DNA from: Phocaeicola abscessus CCUG 55929
Lineage (GTDB): Bacteria; Bacteroidota; Bacteroidia; Bacteroidales; Bacteroidaceae
Assembly: GCF_000312445.1 (NCBI RefSeq)
Contig: NZ_HE997182.1
Span: 186,001-250,000, forward strand
Length of the DNA: 64,000 nucleotides
Direction of reading: 5' to 3'
The notes under the pieces are model-generated. The model saw nothing but the letters and a program-made list of their open reading frames with translations, was not told where the DNA came from and ran no database searches. The translations under genes and the position numbers were made by a program. Below are positions 21,185-30,842 of the stretch, one piece after another (within the stretch, counting starts at the first letter, position 1; each line of letters starts with the position of its first letter).

Positions 21185-21652
21185 TTATTCTTCCGTCTCG
21201 CAACCGCACCATCCCATTGCCGTCGCTTTTTGCTGCGAAAAGGTGAAATACACGGCCTGGGCGGTCGTGCACACTTCTCCCTCCGCATTGATGATTCGGG
21301 CCTCGATAAAAGCCAAATTTCGTTTCATCTCTACTAAACGAGCTCGGAGCGTGATGACGGTTTCGGTGGTCGATACCGGTTTGAGAAAGCGAACGTTCAG
21401 GCGGCTCGTCACTCCCGTGGTCTGTAATTTTCGGGTTACCACCCATCCGGCGATTTCGTCCAGCAACGTACTTGCTATTCCTCCGTGCAGAGTGTCAATC
21501 CAACCTTGGTAATACGCTGAAGGATGCCAGAAGCTGACGATCTCGTCCCCATCTTCGTAAAACTCCATCTTCACACCGAAAGGGTTCTCGGGCGAACAAC
21601 CGAAACACCAATAGCCTTCTTTATGCACCCAAGGATTTTTTATCTTCTTCAT
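21185..21652 (-). CDS. Hotdog-fold acyl-CoA thioesterase (PaaI/YbgC-like)
   Basis: 155 residues from MKKIKNPWV (21,652), preceded by AAAGAAAACG; eight extra codons are open upstream. The hotdog domain is shown by GWIDTLHGGIASTLLDEIAGWVV, the central helix with the DTLHGG catalytic-loop pattern, and LNVRFLKPVSTTETVITLRARL. A cysteine pair near the start (WCFGCSPENPFG) is typical of this Bacteroidetes subgroup. The substrate is unknown. It is convergent with corA and divergent from the hmu operon. Confidence 0.88.
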   Translation of the reverse strand: MKKIKNPWVHKEGYWCFGCSPENPFGVKMEFYEDGDEIVSFWHPSAYYQGWIDTLHGGIASTLLDEIAGWVVTRKLQTTGVTSRLNVRFLKPVSTTETVITLRARLVEMKRNLAFIEARIINAEGEVCTTAQAVYFTFSQQKATAMGWCGCETEE

Positions 21653-21738
21653 CGTTTTCTTTATTTGGCACGGCAAGATACGAAGAAATTACATACGCCG
21701 TCCCTTGCACCGAATAAAAATATCGCCTTTTTTAGGTA

Positions 21739-21769
21739 TTGACGCCTATCCGAGGAACCAATACCTTTG
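21739..21769 (+). promoter_or_regulatory. Promoter of the hmu haem operon
   Basis: TTG at 21,739-21,741 and TACCTTTG at 21,762-21,769 are separated by 20 bp, matching the Bacteroidetes TTTG/TAnnTTTG arrangement. The hmuY ATG follows at 21,800. I see no convincing Fur-box palindrome. Confidence 0.7.
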
Positions 21770-21799
21770 CACAAAATTTACCAATTAAACTTATGTGTT

Positions 21800-22465
21800 A
21801 TGAATAACAAACTGAAATATTTAACGGTGCTTGCCATCAGTGCAAGCTTGCTCTCTTGCAGTAAGAATCATAATGACGAGCCCCAAGTAAAAGATCCGGT
21901 AAAAAAGACCCAAACCGTCGATGCTACCAATTATGCCAACTGGACGTATATCAATCTGGAAACAGGCGAAACTCAGACATTGCGCGATTTCAATCGATGG
22001 AACTATTTCAGCAAAGGGAAACTCGTCGAGACGAAAGAAGCCCAGGGCTCGGAGAAAGACATCACGATCAAATGGCACATTGCCATCCATTATTTGGATA
22101 TCAGAACGAACAACGGACAGGCAATAGCTACCACAGAAACGGAATTCAGCAAAGTAACCGAGATCCCCGCAACAGGATATACTGCCGACGAAACCATAAA
22201 AAATAAACTCTACACGGATATGAGCGGAATGATGAAAGGTAAAATAGGAGTCACTGAGACGGCAAAACTCAATCCTGTGCTTTGCAAATGGGTAAAGGCC
22301 ACCCCTACCAACTCGATGCCACCTTACATCTATGAGCCGACCAAGCTGATTTATGTGGTCAAATTCTTAGACGGCAGTTATGCGAAGCTCCAGTTTACGA
22401 ATCACCAAAACAGTACGGGAAAAGTCGGCCACGTCACTTTCTCGTCTGAATTCGTATCTAAATAA
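21800..22465 (+). CDS. hmuY: HmuY-family haem-binding lipoprotein
   Basis: 221 residues from MNNKLKYLTV, with a lipobox (SASLLSCSKN), so it is lipid-anchored and probably surface-exposed. HmuY-family pattern: NYANWTYINLETGETQTL, then IKWHIAIHYLDIRTNNGQ (the WDIAFHRYDIRTNNG block of the family), EIPATGYTADETIKNKL, and a C-terminal beta-rich YVVKFLDGSYAKLQFTNHQN. In Porphyromonas gingivalis HmuY captures haem and passes it to HmuR. Axial ligands (His or Met) vary between HmuY homologues and cannot be assigned here by eye. First gene of a six-gene operon; 9 bp before hmuR. Confidence 0.9.
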   Translation: MNNKLKYLTVLAISASLLSCSKNHNDEPQVKDPVKKTQTVDATNYANWTYINLETGETQTLRDFNRWNYFSKGKLVETKEAQGSEKDITIKWHIAIHYLDIRTNNGQAIATTETEFSKVTEIPATGYTADETIKNKLYTDMSGMMKGKIGVTETAKLNPVLCKWVKATPTNSMPPYIYEPTKLIYVVKFLDGSYAKLQFTNHQNSTGKVGHVTFSSEFVSK

Positions 22466-22474
22466 AGACCGATT

Positions 22475-24700
22475 ATGAAAAAAACGCTCTTTTTGGTGCT
22501 TTTCCTCACGTTATTAGCGACGATAGCCGTGTGGGCTACGAACGAAGACCATGCCTCCTATCCATATTCCATCACCGGAATCGTAGTAGACGAAGACAAT
22601 AAACCGATGCCCGGAGCGTCGGTTCTTGTCGTAGGCACTACCGTGGGAGCCGGAACGAATGCAGAAGGGGTATTCCGTATCCAGCTCCGTTCGAATAATC
22701 CGGTGAAACTGAGAATCTCGTTCACCGGATATGAGTCGGTAGAGCTGATGGCTTCCCCCCTATCGAAAGAAAGGTTGCAGATACGGCTCATTCCGTCCGA
22801 TAATCAGTTGAACGATGTGATAGTAACAGGAACGCGCATTGAAAAACCGCTGAAAGAGGTGCCCGTTATTACCAGAGTCATTTCGCACAAAGACATAGAG
22901 ACGCTGAACCCGGCGAATATGGAATCCTTGCTCCAGTATGAACTGCCGGGCCTGCAAATCGTATACAACTCCATGAGCCAGCTTCCGGAGATTAAATATC
23001 AGGGGATGGAAGGCGAATACATGCTGTTCCTCGTCGACGGAGAACGGGTTAGCGGAGAAGGTTCAGACCATAACGTAGACTTCAGCCGCTTCAACGTAGA
23101 CGATATCGAACGGATCGAGGTCATCAAAGGCGCACAGTCCACCGTGTACGGGTCGAATGCGTTGGGAGGTGTAATCAATATCATTACAAAGAGTGCGAAC
23201 CGCCCTTTCACAGGGAATATCAATGCTCGATACGCCGGCAATAACGGACAGAAATATACTCTCTCGGCCGGTACAAAACAGAACCGTTTCTCTTCGCTGA
23301 CCAATATAACCTATAGAACCCGGGACACGTACACTATCGGCGACTCGAAGGGAAAGACCGTAACGATCGTGACGCCCGAGGGTACAATCCAAAAAACGGC
23401 CGAGCGATATACCACCACCATCTACGGTTATCGCATTTGGGACGCTTCTCAGAAATTCGGCTATGCGTTTTCCGATAAGCTGAACATGGAAATAAAAGGC
23501 ACGTTCTATCACAATAAACGTGACATTCGGAAAGGAAAAGTATTTCAGGACTTTTTCATGGACTATACGGGGAGCGGGAAACTGACCTATATCATCGATC
23601 CTCGCCAACAGCTGAAAGTTTCGTACGTCTACGACGAATACAAGAAGAACAAAGATTATTTCGAAGCGGGATTCACTCGTACCGATTATAAGAACCTCAA
23701 TCACATCGCCCACGTAGATTATGCCGGTACGTTCGGTAAACATACCGTCAGCGCAGGCCTCGAAGCTAATTTCGAATACCTCAAACACTATATGTTCAAA
23801 GACAGCGCCGATAACAAAACGCAATACCATGCCGTATATGCACAGGAAGATTGGAAAGTGACGGACAGATTATCCCTCATCACCGGCGTACGTTCCGATT
23901 ATCATAAAAAGTATCATTGGCACATTACTCCCAAACTTTCAGCCATGTACCGCCCGACAGATATCCTAACTATCCGCGTAGGCTATTCGCAGGGTTTCCG
24001 ATCGCCTACGCTAAAAGAATTGTACGAATGTTACGACATGGGCGGCAGAGGCTGGCTGATGATCTACGGAAACGAGCACTTAAAGCCGGAAACGAGCAAC
24101 CAATACACGCTATCTGGAGAATTGACGCTGGGGAGCTTCAATTTTTCCGTCTCTGCGGCGCATAACCGTTTCAAAGACAAAATCGCCCTGAAATTGATCG
24201 GCGACGGATCGAGCGACGTCAGGTATGAGAATGCAGACAAAGCCAAAACTACCAGCATAGAAAGTATCGTGCGATGGAAAAGCGGTTACGGACTGGTATT
24301 GACAGGATCGTACGCGTATGTCGACGACTATGAGGAAATAGAAGGGAAAAATACCTCGTACGTACGCCCGCATGCGGTGACGTTCAGCGCCCTCTACGCG
24401 CATAAGTTCGGCAAGATAGGAGCTAATCTTTCCGTAAACGGACAGTGGGCGTCGGCATTGGATTGTTACACCTTCAGAGAGAAGGAAAAGAAGTACGAAC
24501 TCCGCCATTACGATGCCCGCACCATCTGTACGCTGAATGCCGGAGTTCAGTTGCCGAGGGGGGTCAATTTAAGCTTAGGTATCGATAATCTGTTCAATTA
24601 CAAGGACAAGTCGTCCGACAGCGTTTTACAGTTGCCGCAAAAAGGAACCTCCTATGTAGCGACCGTCAACATCAATTTGGCCGATATGTTTAATCTATAA
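22475..24700 (+). CDS. hmuR: TonB-dependent haem receptor HmuR
   Basis: 741 residues. Signal peptide (LFLVLFLTLLATIAVWA), a carboxypeptidase-regulatory-like domain at about 30-110 (SITGIVVDEDNKPMPGASVLV), a plug domain at about 120-235 (VIVTGTRIEKPLKEVPVITRVIS, RIEVIKGAQSTVYGSNALGGVINIIT), then a 22-strand barrel ending in ATVNINLADMFNL. The FRAP/NPDL-type boxes of haem receptors appear as FRSP (508-511) and NEHL (533-536). No histidine lies between the boxes other than the one inside NEHL, unlike classical HmuR/HemR. It imports haem delivered by HmuY. Confidence 0.93.
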   Translation: MKKTLFLVLFLTLLATIAVWATNEDHASYPYSITGIVVDEDNKPMPGASVLVVGTTVGAGTNAEGVFRIQLRSNNPVKLRISFTGYESVELMASPLSKERLQIRLIPSDNQLNDVIVTGTRIEKPLKEVPVITRVISHKDIETLNPANMESLLQYELPGLQIVYNSMSQLPEIKYQGMEGEYMLFLVDGERVSGEGSDHNVDFSRFNVDDIERIEVIKGAQSTVYGSNALGGVINIITKSANRPFTGNINARYAGNNGQKYTLSAGTKQNRFSSLTNITYRTRDTYTIGDSKGKTVTIVTPEGTIQKTAERYTTTIYGYRIWDASQKFGYAFSDKLNMEIKGTFYHNKRDIRKGKVFQDFFMDYTGSGKLTYIIDPRQQLKVSYVYDEYKKNKDYFEAGFTRTDYKNLNHIAHVDYAGTFGKHTVSAGLEANFEYLKHYMFKDSADNKTQYHAVYAQEDWKVTDRLSLITGVRSDYHKKYHWHITPKLSAMYRPTDILTIRVGYSQGFRSPTLKELYECYDMGGRGWLMIYGNEHLKPETSNQYTLSGELTLGSFNFSVSAAHNRFKDKIALKLIGDGSSDVRYENADKAKTTSIESIVRWKSGYGLVLTGSYAYVDDYEEIEGKNTSYVRPHAVTFSALYAHKFGKIGANLSVNGQWASALDCYTFREKEKKYELRHYDARTICTLNAGVQLPRGVNLSLGIDNLFNYKDKSSDSVLQLPQKGTSYVATVNINLADMFNL

Positions 24701-24704
24701 TAAA

Positions 24705-27700
24705 ATGACCTTGAAAAAGAATTATATCATCGTAGGCGGCAGCTTTCTCATAGCTGCCGTCGTACTTGTTTTCGTCTGGTTCAAATGGTTTGCTCCCACC
24801 CGAATCGCTTTTGTGAACTACCAGGTGATAAATCTGGGAGAAATATCGAAAGCGAACGATAATTCCTTTATTAAAATTAGAGAAGTGACGACGGAAGAAT
24901 TAGACAAATTGCCGAGATACGATATGGTATTTATCAATGCAATGGGTATGCGTATTACCGAAGAGCAACGCGAACGGCTCAAGAGATATGCGGAGAAAGG
25001 TTTACCCGTCTTGACGACGTGGGCGACCAATCCCGCCAATAAGATCATATCCGTCGATTCCATTCAGGCCGATTCGATAAGGCAGTATCTACTCAACGGC
25101 GGACGTCGCAATTACCGGAGTGCCTTGAATTACGTACGGAAACACATAGACGGGAAAATAACTTTTATCAAAGAACCGGAAGCGTTGGTCAAACGTCCCG
25201 ATGAACTTCTGTATCACCTCGACCCCGACAAGCCGGAGGACGAAGAGATCGGCTTCAATCACGTTTCCGAGTATAACGGCTTTCTCGAGAAACATCATCT
25301 CTATAGCGCAACGGCACCGCGGATCATCATTACAGGCGTGATGGGAGAACCGAAAGATCTGATTAAGAAATTGGAGGAAACCGGAAATGTGGTATATCCC
25401 GTCCGAAATTTCAGGACTTTGGTGGATAAGCATCAGATAGATTCCATACAGCCTTCTGCCGTTATTTATATGGCGCACGGACGCTTGGGCGATTATGCCG
25501 TCCGCTATTTGGAGAAGCGAAACATCCCTCTATTCAACCCGTTGAACGTGAACAGACTGCTTGAAGATTGGGAAGAAGATAAAATGGGCATGAGCGGAGG
25601 ATTCCTCTCGCAGAGCATCGTCACTCCCGAAATCGACGGCGCCGTACGTCCCTTCGCGCTTTTCGGTCATTACAAAGATGAGGAAGGACTTCGGCACGCC
25701 TTTGCCATGCCCGAAAGATTGGACAGCTACGTCAAGACGATCAATAGTTATATCAGCCTGAGACACAAGCCGAACAGGGATAAACGCATCGCCATATACT
25801 ATTACAAAGGACCGGGGCAGAATGCACTCACTGCGGCAGGGATGGAAGTCGGCCCCTCGCTTTACAACTTGTTGTCGAGGATGAAACAGGAAGGCTATCG
25901 GGTCGACCATTTGCCCTCCTCGTCGAAAGAGCTGGAACGAATGATCCAGGAACAAGGCGCCGTATTCGGCTCCTATGCGGAAGGAACGTCCGCCCGCTTC
26001 GTAAAGACAGCCGATCCGGCAATTGTCCGCAAAGAAGAATATGAGCAATGGGCGAACGAGGCTCTTCGGCATGAGAAACAGGCGGAAGTCGTCGCTAAGT
26101 ACGGAGAATTCCCGGGCGACTATATGTCGGTCGACGGAACGTTGGCGATTCCCAGATTAGCGTTCGGCAATGTGGTATTGCTACCGCAAAATGCAGCGGG
26201 TAAAGGCGACAATGAATTCAAAGTGGTTCATGGCGTCGACGCAGCGCCTCCATATCCTTACATCGCTTCTTATCTATGGACGCAATACGGGTTCAAAGCG
26301 GATGCCCTAATCCATTTCGGCACGCACGGAAGTTTGGAGTTCACGCCGAAAAAGCAAGTCGCTTTAAGCAGTAAGGATTGGCCTGACCGGTTGGTAGGAA
26401 CATTGCCTCATTTTTACATTTATACGATAGGCAACGTAGGAGAAGGTTTGATTGCCAAACGACGCTCTTACGCAGGCCTGCAATCGTACTTAACGCCTCC
26501 TTTCCTGGAAAGCAGCGTAAGGAGTACCTATCACGAACTGATGGAGAAAATCAAGATATATAACCAGTTGGTGGAGGCAGCAGCAAAGGAGCACGCAAAC
26601 ACCCGAAAATTGGAAGCGGAAACCGAGAAAGCTTCCATCGCCGTCAAATCGCTGACAGTGAAGATGGGTATTCACCGCGATTTGGAATTGGATAGTCTAC
26701 TCACCGATCCGTATTCGGAAGAAGATATTTCGCGGATCGAGAATTTTGCCGAGGAGCTCGCGACGGAAAAGATAACCGGGCAGCTTTACACGATGGGCGT
26801 ACCGTATGAAGAGGCGAGGATCACGAGCAGCATCTATGCCATGTGTACGGATCCGATAGCTTATAGCGTGTTGGCGTTGGATAAACTGCGTCACAGGGTC
26901 GATGAAAAATTCGAAAAACATGCGATCGCATTCACCCAACGGTACTTGAATCCTGCACGCGCCCTCATCGCCGGACTATTGGCGAATCGGACGACGAATC
27001 CGGAAGAATCGGTTTGTCGCATCGCAAACATATCGCCGGAAGAATTGGCCAAGGCGCATGAGATCAACGATTCCAAAAGCAAACCGGTAGACATGATGGC
27101 CATGATGGCTAACGCAGGAAACGGTCCCAACAAGCGGAACGGTAACGCTGCGACCGAGGGAGCACACAAACGCCAACACGCTTCCGATACCCCGAAAGGC
27201 GGACACGGCTCCGCACCGATCGATACGGCGATGGCGAAGATGGCCGGGAAAATGACGGAGAAAAAGAAAACATATTCCAAAGAGGAAATAAACTTCGCCA
27301 TGGCCGTCATGGAAATCGAACGAACCATCCAAAACGTAAATCGATACAAAAAGGAACTGACGGAGAGTCCGTACAGAGAATTGGCATCCATGATAAACGC
27401 CCTGAACGGCGGCTATACGCTCCCGTCGCCGGGAGGCGATCCGATCGTCAATCCCAACACCTTGCCGACCGGACGCAATTTGTACGGCATCAATGCAGAA
27501 GCCACCCCGAGCGAATCGGCGTGGGAAAAGGGCAAAATGCTGGCCGACAACACCATCGAAATGTATAGGCGCCGGCATCACGACAGCATCCCCAGAAAGG
27601 TCAGCTACACGCTCTGGAGCGGAGAATTCATCGAGACGGGAGGCGCCACCATCGCACAAGTTCTCTATATGTTGGGAGTAGAACCGATCCGGGATACCTT

Positions 27701-28961
27701 CGGCCGCGTGACGGACCTGAAACTGATTCCCTCGAAAGAGTTAGGGCGTCCGCGTATCGACGTGGTAGTACAAACCAGCGGGCAGTTGAGAGACCTGGCT
27801 GCATCCCGGCTGTTCCTGATCAACAAAGCTGTCGAAATGGCTGCCGAAGCCAAGTACGACGAGTATGAAAACTTAGTGGCAGACGGAGTGGTAGAAACCG
27901 AGCGCACATTGATCGAAAAAGGCATTACGCCCAAGGATGCACGGGAGATATCGACCTACCGTGTGTTCGGAGGCCTCAATGGCGGGTACGGCACGGGCAT
28001 ACAAGCGATGGTGATGAGCGGAGATCGTTGGCAAACCGAAAGAGAAATAGCGGACACCTACCTCCATAACATGGGCGCCTACTACGGAAGCGAAAAGAAC
28101 TGGGAGGTATTCAGAACGTATGCTTTCGAAGCGGCTCTCACGCGTACCGATGCGGTGGTGCAGCCCCGTCAAAGCAATACGTGGGGAGCCCTGAGCCTCG
28201 ATCATGTCTACGAGTTTATGGGCGGACTGAACCTGGCTGTGCGAAATGTGACGGGAAAAGATCCCGATGCTTATCTGAGCGATTATCGCAATCGCAACCG
28301 TTTTAAAATGCAGGAAGTGAAAGAAGCCATCGGCGTAGAGAGCCGGACGACCCTGTTCAACCCGACGTACATCAAGGAAAAGATGAAAGGCGGGGCCGGC
28401 GGTGCGGGAACTTTTGCCGAAATCGTTCAGAACACGTACGGGTGGAACGTAATGAAACCGAAGGCTATCGACAAAGAAATGTGGGACCGGATCTTCGAAG
28501 TATATGTCAAGGATGAGTTCGACCTGGGCATCCGCCCGTATTTCGAGCAGCAAAATCCCGCAGCGCTGGAGGAAATCACCGCCGTGATGCTGGAGACGGT
28601 GCGCAAGGGGATGTGGAAAGCCAGCGAAGAGCAAATAGCCGAGATCGTAAAAATGCATACGGATCTGGTAAACAGGTTCAAACCCTCCTGCTCCCGTTTC
28701 GTGTGCGACAACGCCGAACTGAGGAAGTTCATCGCCTCGAAAACCGATGCCGAAACGGCCGTACGCTACAACCGGAACATACGAGACGTGCGGAGCGCTG
28801 CCTCCGCCGACAAGAAAGACATCGTCATGAAAAAGGAAGAACTCTCGTCGGCCAAAGAACATGTCAACAAACTGAGCAACACCCTCGTCGGTATTTCCGT
28901 CTTGACCCTCATCCTGGCGCTGATTCTCTTTATCCGTTACAAAAGGAAGCACCTGCGATAA
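24705..28961 (+). CDS. hmuS: HmuS, membrane-anchored CobN/BchH-type chelatase-like protein
   Basis: 1418 residues, the size of CobN/ChlH large subunits. Homology blocks include LIHFGTHGSLEFTPKKQVALS, GVDAAPPYPYIASYLWTQYG, PTGRNLYGINAEATPSESAWEKGK, VQTSGQLRDLAASRL, GYGTGIQAMVMSGDRW and PRQSNTWGALSLDHVYEFMGGLNLAV. There is one membrane segment at each end (about 8-28 and 1394-1412) with Lys/Arg on the outer flanks, so the domain between is predicted periplasmic. No ATPase partner (CobS/T, ChlI/D) is encoded. In P. gingivalis hmuS belongs to the haem operon; HmuS proteins are thought to work on haem rather than cobalamin, and iron removal has been proposed. Confidence 0.9.
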   Translation: MTLKKNYIIVGGSFLIAAVVLVFVWFKWFAPTRIAFVNYQVINLGEISKANDNSFIKIREVTTEELDKLPRYDMVFINAMGMRITEEQRERLKRYAEKGLPVLTTWATNPANKIISVDSIQADSIRQYLLNGGRRNYRSALNYVRKHIDGKITFIKEPEALVKRPDELLYHLDPDKPEDEEIGFNHVSEYNGFLEKHHLYSATAPRIIITGVMGEPKDLIKKLEETGNVVYPVRNFRTLVDKHQIDSIQPSAVIYMAHGRLGDYAVRYLEKRNIPLFNPLNVNRLLEDWEEDKMGMSGGFLSQSIVTPEIDGAVRPFALFGHYKDEEGLRHAFAMPERLDSYVKTINSYISLRHKPNRDKRIAIYYYKGPGQNALTAAGMEVGPSLYNLLSRMKQEGYRVDHLPSSSKELERMIQEQGAVFGSYAEGTSARFVKTADPAIVRKEEYEQWANEALRHEKQAEVVAKYGEFPGDYMSVDGTLAIPRLAFGNVVLLPQNAAGKGDNEFKVVHGVDAAPPYPYIASYLWTQYGFKADALIHFGTHGSLEFTPKKQVALSSKDWPDRLVGTLPHFYIYTIGNVGEGLIAKRRSYAGLQSYLTPPFLESSVRSTYHELMEKIKIYNQLVEAAAKEHANTRKLEAETEKASIAVKSLTVKMGIHRDLELDSLLTDPYSEEDISRIENFAEELATEKITGQLYTMGVPYEEARITSSIYAMCTDPIAYSVLALDKLRHRVDEKFEKHAIAFTQRYLNPARALIAGLLANRTTNPEESVCRIANISPEELAKAHEINDSKSKPVDMMAMMANAGNGPNKRNGNAATEGAHKRQHASDTPKGGHGSAPIDTAMAKMAGKMTEKKKTYSKEEINFAMAVMEIERTIQNVNRYKKELTESPYRELASMINALNGGYTLPSPGGDPIVNPNTLPTGRNLYGINAEATPSESAWEKGKMLADNTIEMYRRRHHDSIPRKVSYTLWSGEFIETGGATIAQVLYMLGVEPIRDTFGRVTDLKLIPSKELGRPRIDVVVQTSGQLRDLAASRLFLINKAVEMAAEAKYDEYENLVADGVVETERTLIEKGITPKDAREISTYRVFGGLNGGYGTGIQAMVMSGDRWQTEREIADTYLHNMGAYYGSEKNWEVFRTYAFEAALTRTDAVVQPRQSNTWGALSLDHVYEFMGGLNLAVRNVTGKDPDAYLSDYRNRNRFKMQEVKEAIGVESRTTLFNPTYIKEKMKGGAGGAGTFAEIVQNTYGWNVMKPKAIDKEMWDRIFEVYVKDEFDLGIRPYFEQQNPAALEEITAVMLETVRKGMWKASEEQIAEIVKMHTDLVNRFKPSCSRFVCDNAELRKFIASKTDAETAVRYNRNIRDVRSAASADKKDIVMKKEELSSAKEHVNKLSNTLVGISVLTLILALILFIRYKRKHLR

Positions 28962-29662
28962 TGGAAACGCTCGTATTCGTTCTGATGGTGTTGGTTTGCT
29001 TCAATTTCTTATTGAAACAGACTGACTGTCCGTATGGGATTACCTTCGCCGTCGCCGTCGCTTGCGCCTTGTTTACGGGATTGATATGGCCGTATGCCAT
29101 CACCCAATCCAAGACACAGATAGCCAGTTGGCTGGAAAACCCGTCTCTGATGCTCGACACGGCGGTGGTTCTAAGTATCGACGTGATCGTGCAAATGGTG
29201 TACTGCATCCTTTATGTATATGTCCACATAGACCGATCGCGTAACAAAAAGAAAATATGGATTTACAAAATCCTGAAACTGTATCCGGGACTGTTGATAT
29301 TCCCCGTACTTTTCAGCACGCTCGTGTCCCTTATCTTTTCCATGCCGGGCAAGTCGTTCCCGCTAATCGCATGGAGCCTGGCGGCGATCGTGCTCGTCAT
29401 CATACCCGCAGGGAGAATGCTGCTGAAGAAGCTGTTGCCGGAAGAAGAGTTGCGGATAGAGCTGCTATTCCTGCTCAATGCGGCGGCGGCCATTATCGGA
29501 ACCATTGCCACGGTCAACGGGAGGACTGCCGTCGAGGGGAACACAAGCGTAAATATCGGTGCGTTATCAGGTATCCTTATCCTAGTACTGACCGGCATAT
29601 CGGCAGGATATCTGCTTAGAAGATATCGTATTTCGAAACGAACTAAAAAGAAAATAGTATAA
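28961..29662 (+). CDS. hmuT: HmuT, polytopic membrane protein of the haem operon
   Basis: 233 residues from the ATG at 28,961, which overlaps the hmuS stop (TAATG). Six to seven hydrophobic segments: LVFVLMVLVCFNFLL, ITFAVAVACALFTGLIWPYA, a pair around VVLSIDVIVQMVYCILYVYV, LLIFPVLFSTLVSLIF, AWSLAAIVLVIIPAG, LFLLNAAAAIIGTIA and GILILVLTGISAGYLL. No catalytic motif is visible. The assignment rests on its place between hmuS and hmuU, as in P. gingivalis. The longer frame upstream is a shadow of hmuS. Confidence 0.8.
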   Translation: METLVFVLMVLVCFNFLLKQTDCPYGITFAVAVACALFTGLIWPYAITQSKTQIASWLENPSLMLDTAVVLSIDVIVQMVYCILYVYVHIDRSRNKKKIWIYKILKLYPGLLIFPVLFSTLVSLIFSMPGKSFPLIAWSLAAIVLVIIPAGRMLLKKLLPEEELRIELLFLLNAAAAIIGTIATVNGRTAVEGNTSVNIGALSGILILVLTGISAGYLLRRYRISKRTKKKIV

Positions 29663-29665
29663 ATC

Positions 29666-30268
29666 ATGAATTACATCTCAGGCGTTTTATATTGGATCTC
29701 GACGGGGCTTCTGGTTCCCGTGGTGATATTGCTCATCTTGTTCTTTATCCGATCGTTGCTGCTCATCGGCAATTTTTTCGGACAGTACGTCTCCATTCAC
29801 AAAACGGAGAGCTTGCTCCGTGCCGAATTAGACAAGCTCGATTACGAAAACGTGACGGACATCTGCCGTCGGTTGCCGGACAAAAATCCGCTCCCCGTCG
29901 TCTCGTATATTCGCAAACTGATCGATGCCCAGAACAGTCCGGCGCACATGCAGAAATTGCTCGACGAATTCGAACTGTTCGCAGACAAAGATCTTTCCGT
30001 TTCGAAGACATTGATAAAGATGGGGCCGATGCTCGGTCTGATGGGGACACTGATTCCGATGGGGCCGGCGTTGGTAGGACTCTCTACGGGAGACATCTCG
30101 TCTATGGCCTATAACATGCAGGTTGCTTTCGCCACCACCGTCATCGGACTCTTTTCCAGCGGGATCGGATTCATTACGCTGCAGGTTAAACAACGCTGGT
30201 ACGTTCGAGACATGAGCAATCTGGAATTCATCGTGCAAGTATTAACGCAGAAAACATTGAAAGGATGA
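29666..30268 (+). CDS. hmuU: HmuU, MotA/TolQ/ExbB proton-channel family protein
   Basis: 200 residues with three membrane segments: residues 12-35 (LLVPVVILLILFFIRSLLLI), and two after the family signature, SKTLIKMGPMLGLMGTLIPMGPAL (about 112-135) and MQVAFATTVIGLFSSGIGFITL (about 150-170). The small-residue pattern of the last two is that of ExbB/TolQ/MotA ion channels. With the ExbD-like HmuV it probably forms a proton-motive-force motor that powers HmuR or the HmuS step. Three bp follow hmuT and the stop overlaps the hmuV start. Confidence 0.87.
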   Translation: MNYISGVLYWISTGLLVPVVILLILFFIRSLLLIGNFFGQYVSIHKTESLLRAELDKLDYENVTDICRRLPDKNPLPVVSYIRKLIDAQNSPAHMQKLLDEFELFADKDLSVSKTLIKMGPMLGLMGTLIPMGPALVGLSTGDISSMAYNMQVAFATTVIGLFSSGIGFITLQVKQRWYVRDMSNLEFIVQVLTQKTLKG

Positions 30269-30588
30269 GAAGGAGATTGTTGCGAAAAGAAGCCGACAAC
30301 GACCCCATGAGCGTAGTCGGCAACCTCTTCGACGCGGCCATGGTCTTTGCCGTAGCCCTCATGGTCGCTTTGGTGGCGCATTATAATATGACCGAAATGT
30401 TCAGCAAGGAAAACTTTACCATCGTAAAGAATCCGGGCAAAGACAATATGGAAATCATCACCAAGGAGGGAGAGAAAATCAATCGGTATACCCCCTCGGA
30501 AGCGTCGAATGCCTCCGGTAAAAGAGGGAAGAAAGTAGGGGTTGCCTATGAATTGGAAAACGGAGAAATCATCTATGTCCCCGAATGA
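30265..30588 (+). CDS. hmuV: HmuV, DUF2149 protein (ExbD-like partner)
   Basis: 107 residues, overlapping hmuU by 4 bp (ATGA). The start is RRRLLRKEADNDPMSVVGNLFDAAMVFAVALMVALVAHY: a basic cytoplasmic N-terminus, one membrane segment (about 25-42) with an Asp at its start (FDAAM), then a small periplasmic domain (EGEKINRYTPSEAS). This is the ExbD/TolR topology, and DUF2149 proteins regularly accompany CobN-like HmuS and a MotA/TolQ/ExbB protein. Last gene of the operon. Confidence 0.85.
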   Translation: MRRRLLRKEADNDPMSVVGNLFDAAMVFAVALMVALVAHYNMTEMFSKENFTIVKNPGKDNMEIITKEGEKINRYTPSEASNASGKRGKKVGVAYELENGEIIYVPE

Positions 30589-30663
30589 TCCGGGCGAACA
30601 CCTCGCATCGAAAATTTCATGGGCACGAAACCGGAATTTCATAGGTACGAAATAAAAATTCCG

Positions 30664-30708
30664 TAGGCATAAAAATTTGTTAACGTGCCTATGTTTTCAT
30701 TTTTTTAT
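30664..30708 (+). terminator. Terminator of the hmu operon
   Basis: TAGGCA (30,664-30,669) pairs with TGCCTA (30,686-30,691) around a 16-nt loop and is followed by TGTTTTCATTTTTTT, about 75 bp after the hmuV stop. Confidence 0.6.
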
Positions 30709-30842
30709 CAGCATGAAACGGAGAAACCTCCGCTGCCGAAGTCGAATTCCCTACTGCTCGGGCACATCGCCTGCCGCGCAGGTCGTTTTCGCGGCTTGGG
30801 GGATCGCCCGCCTTTCCCTCCGCAGGGGGTGGATTTTCACCG

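Noticed and set aside
24705..28961. Cobalamin biosynthesis cobN
   Set aside because: The gene sits in a hmuY-hmuR-hmuT-hmuU-hmuV context with membrane anchors and lacks cobS/cobT or other cob genes, so a haem role is preferred.
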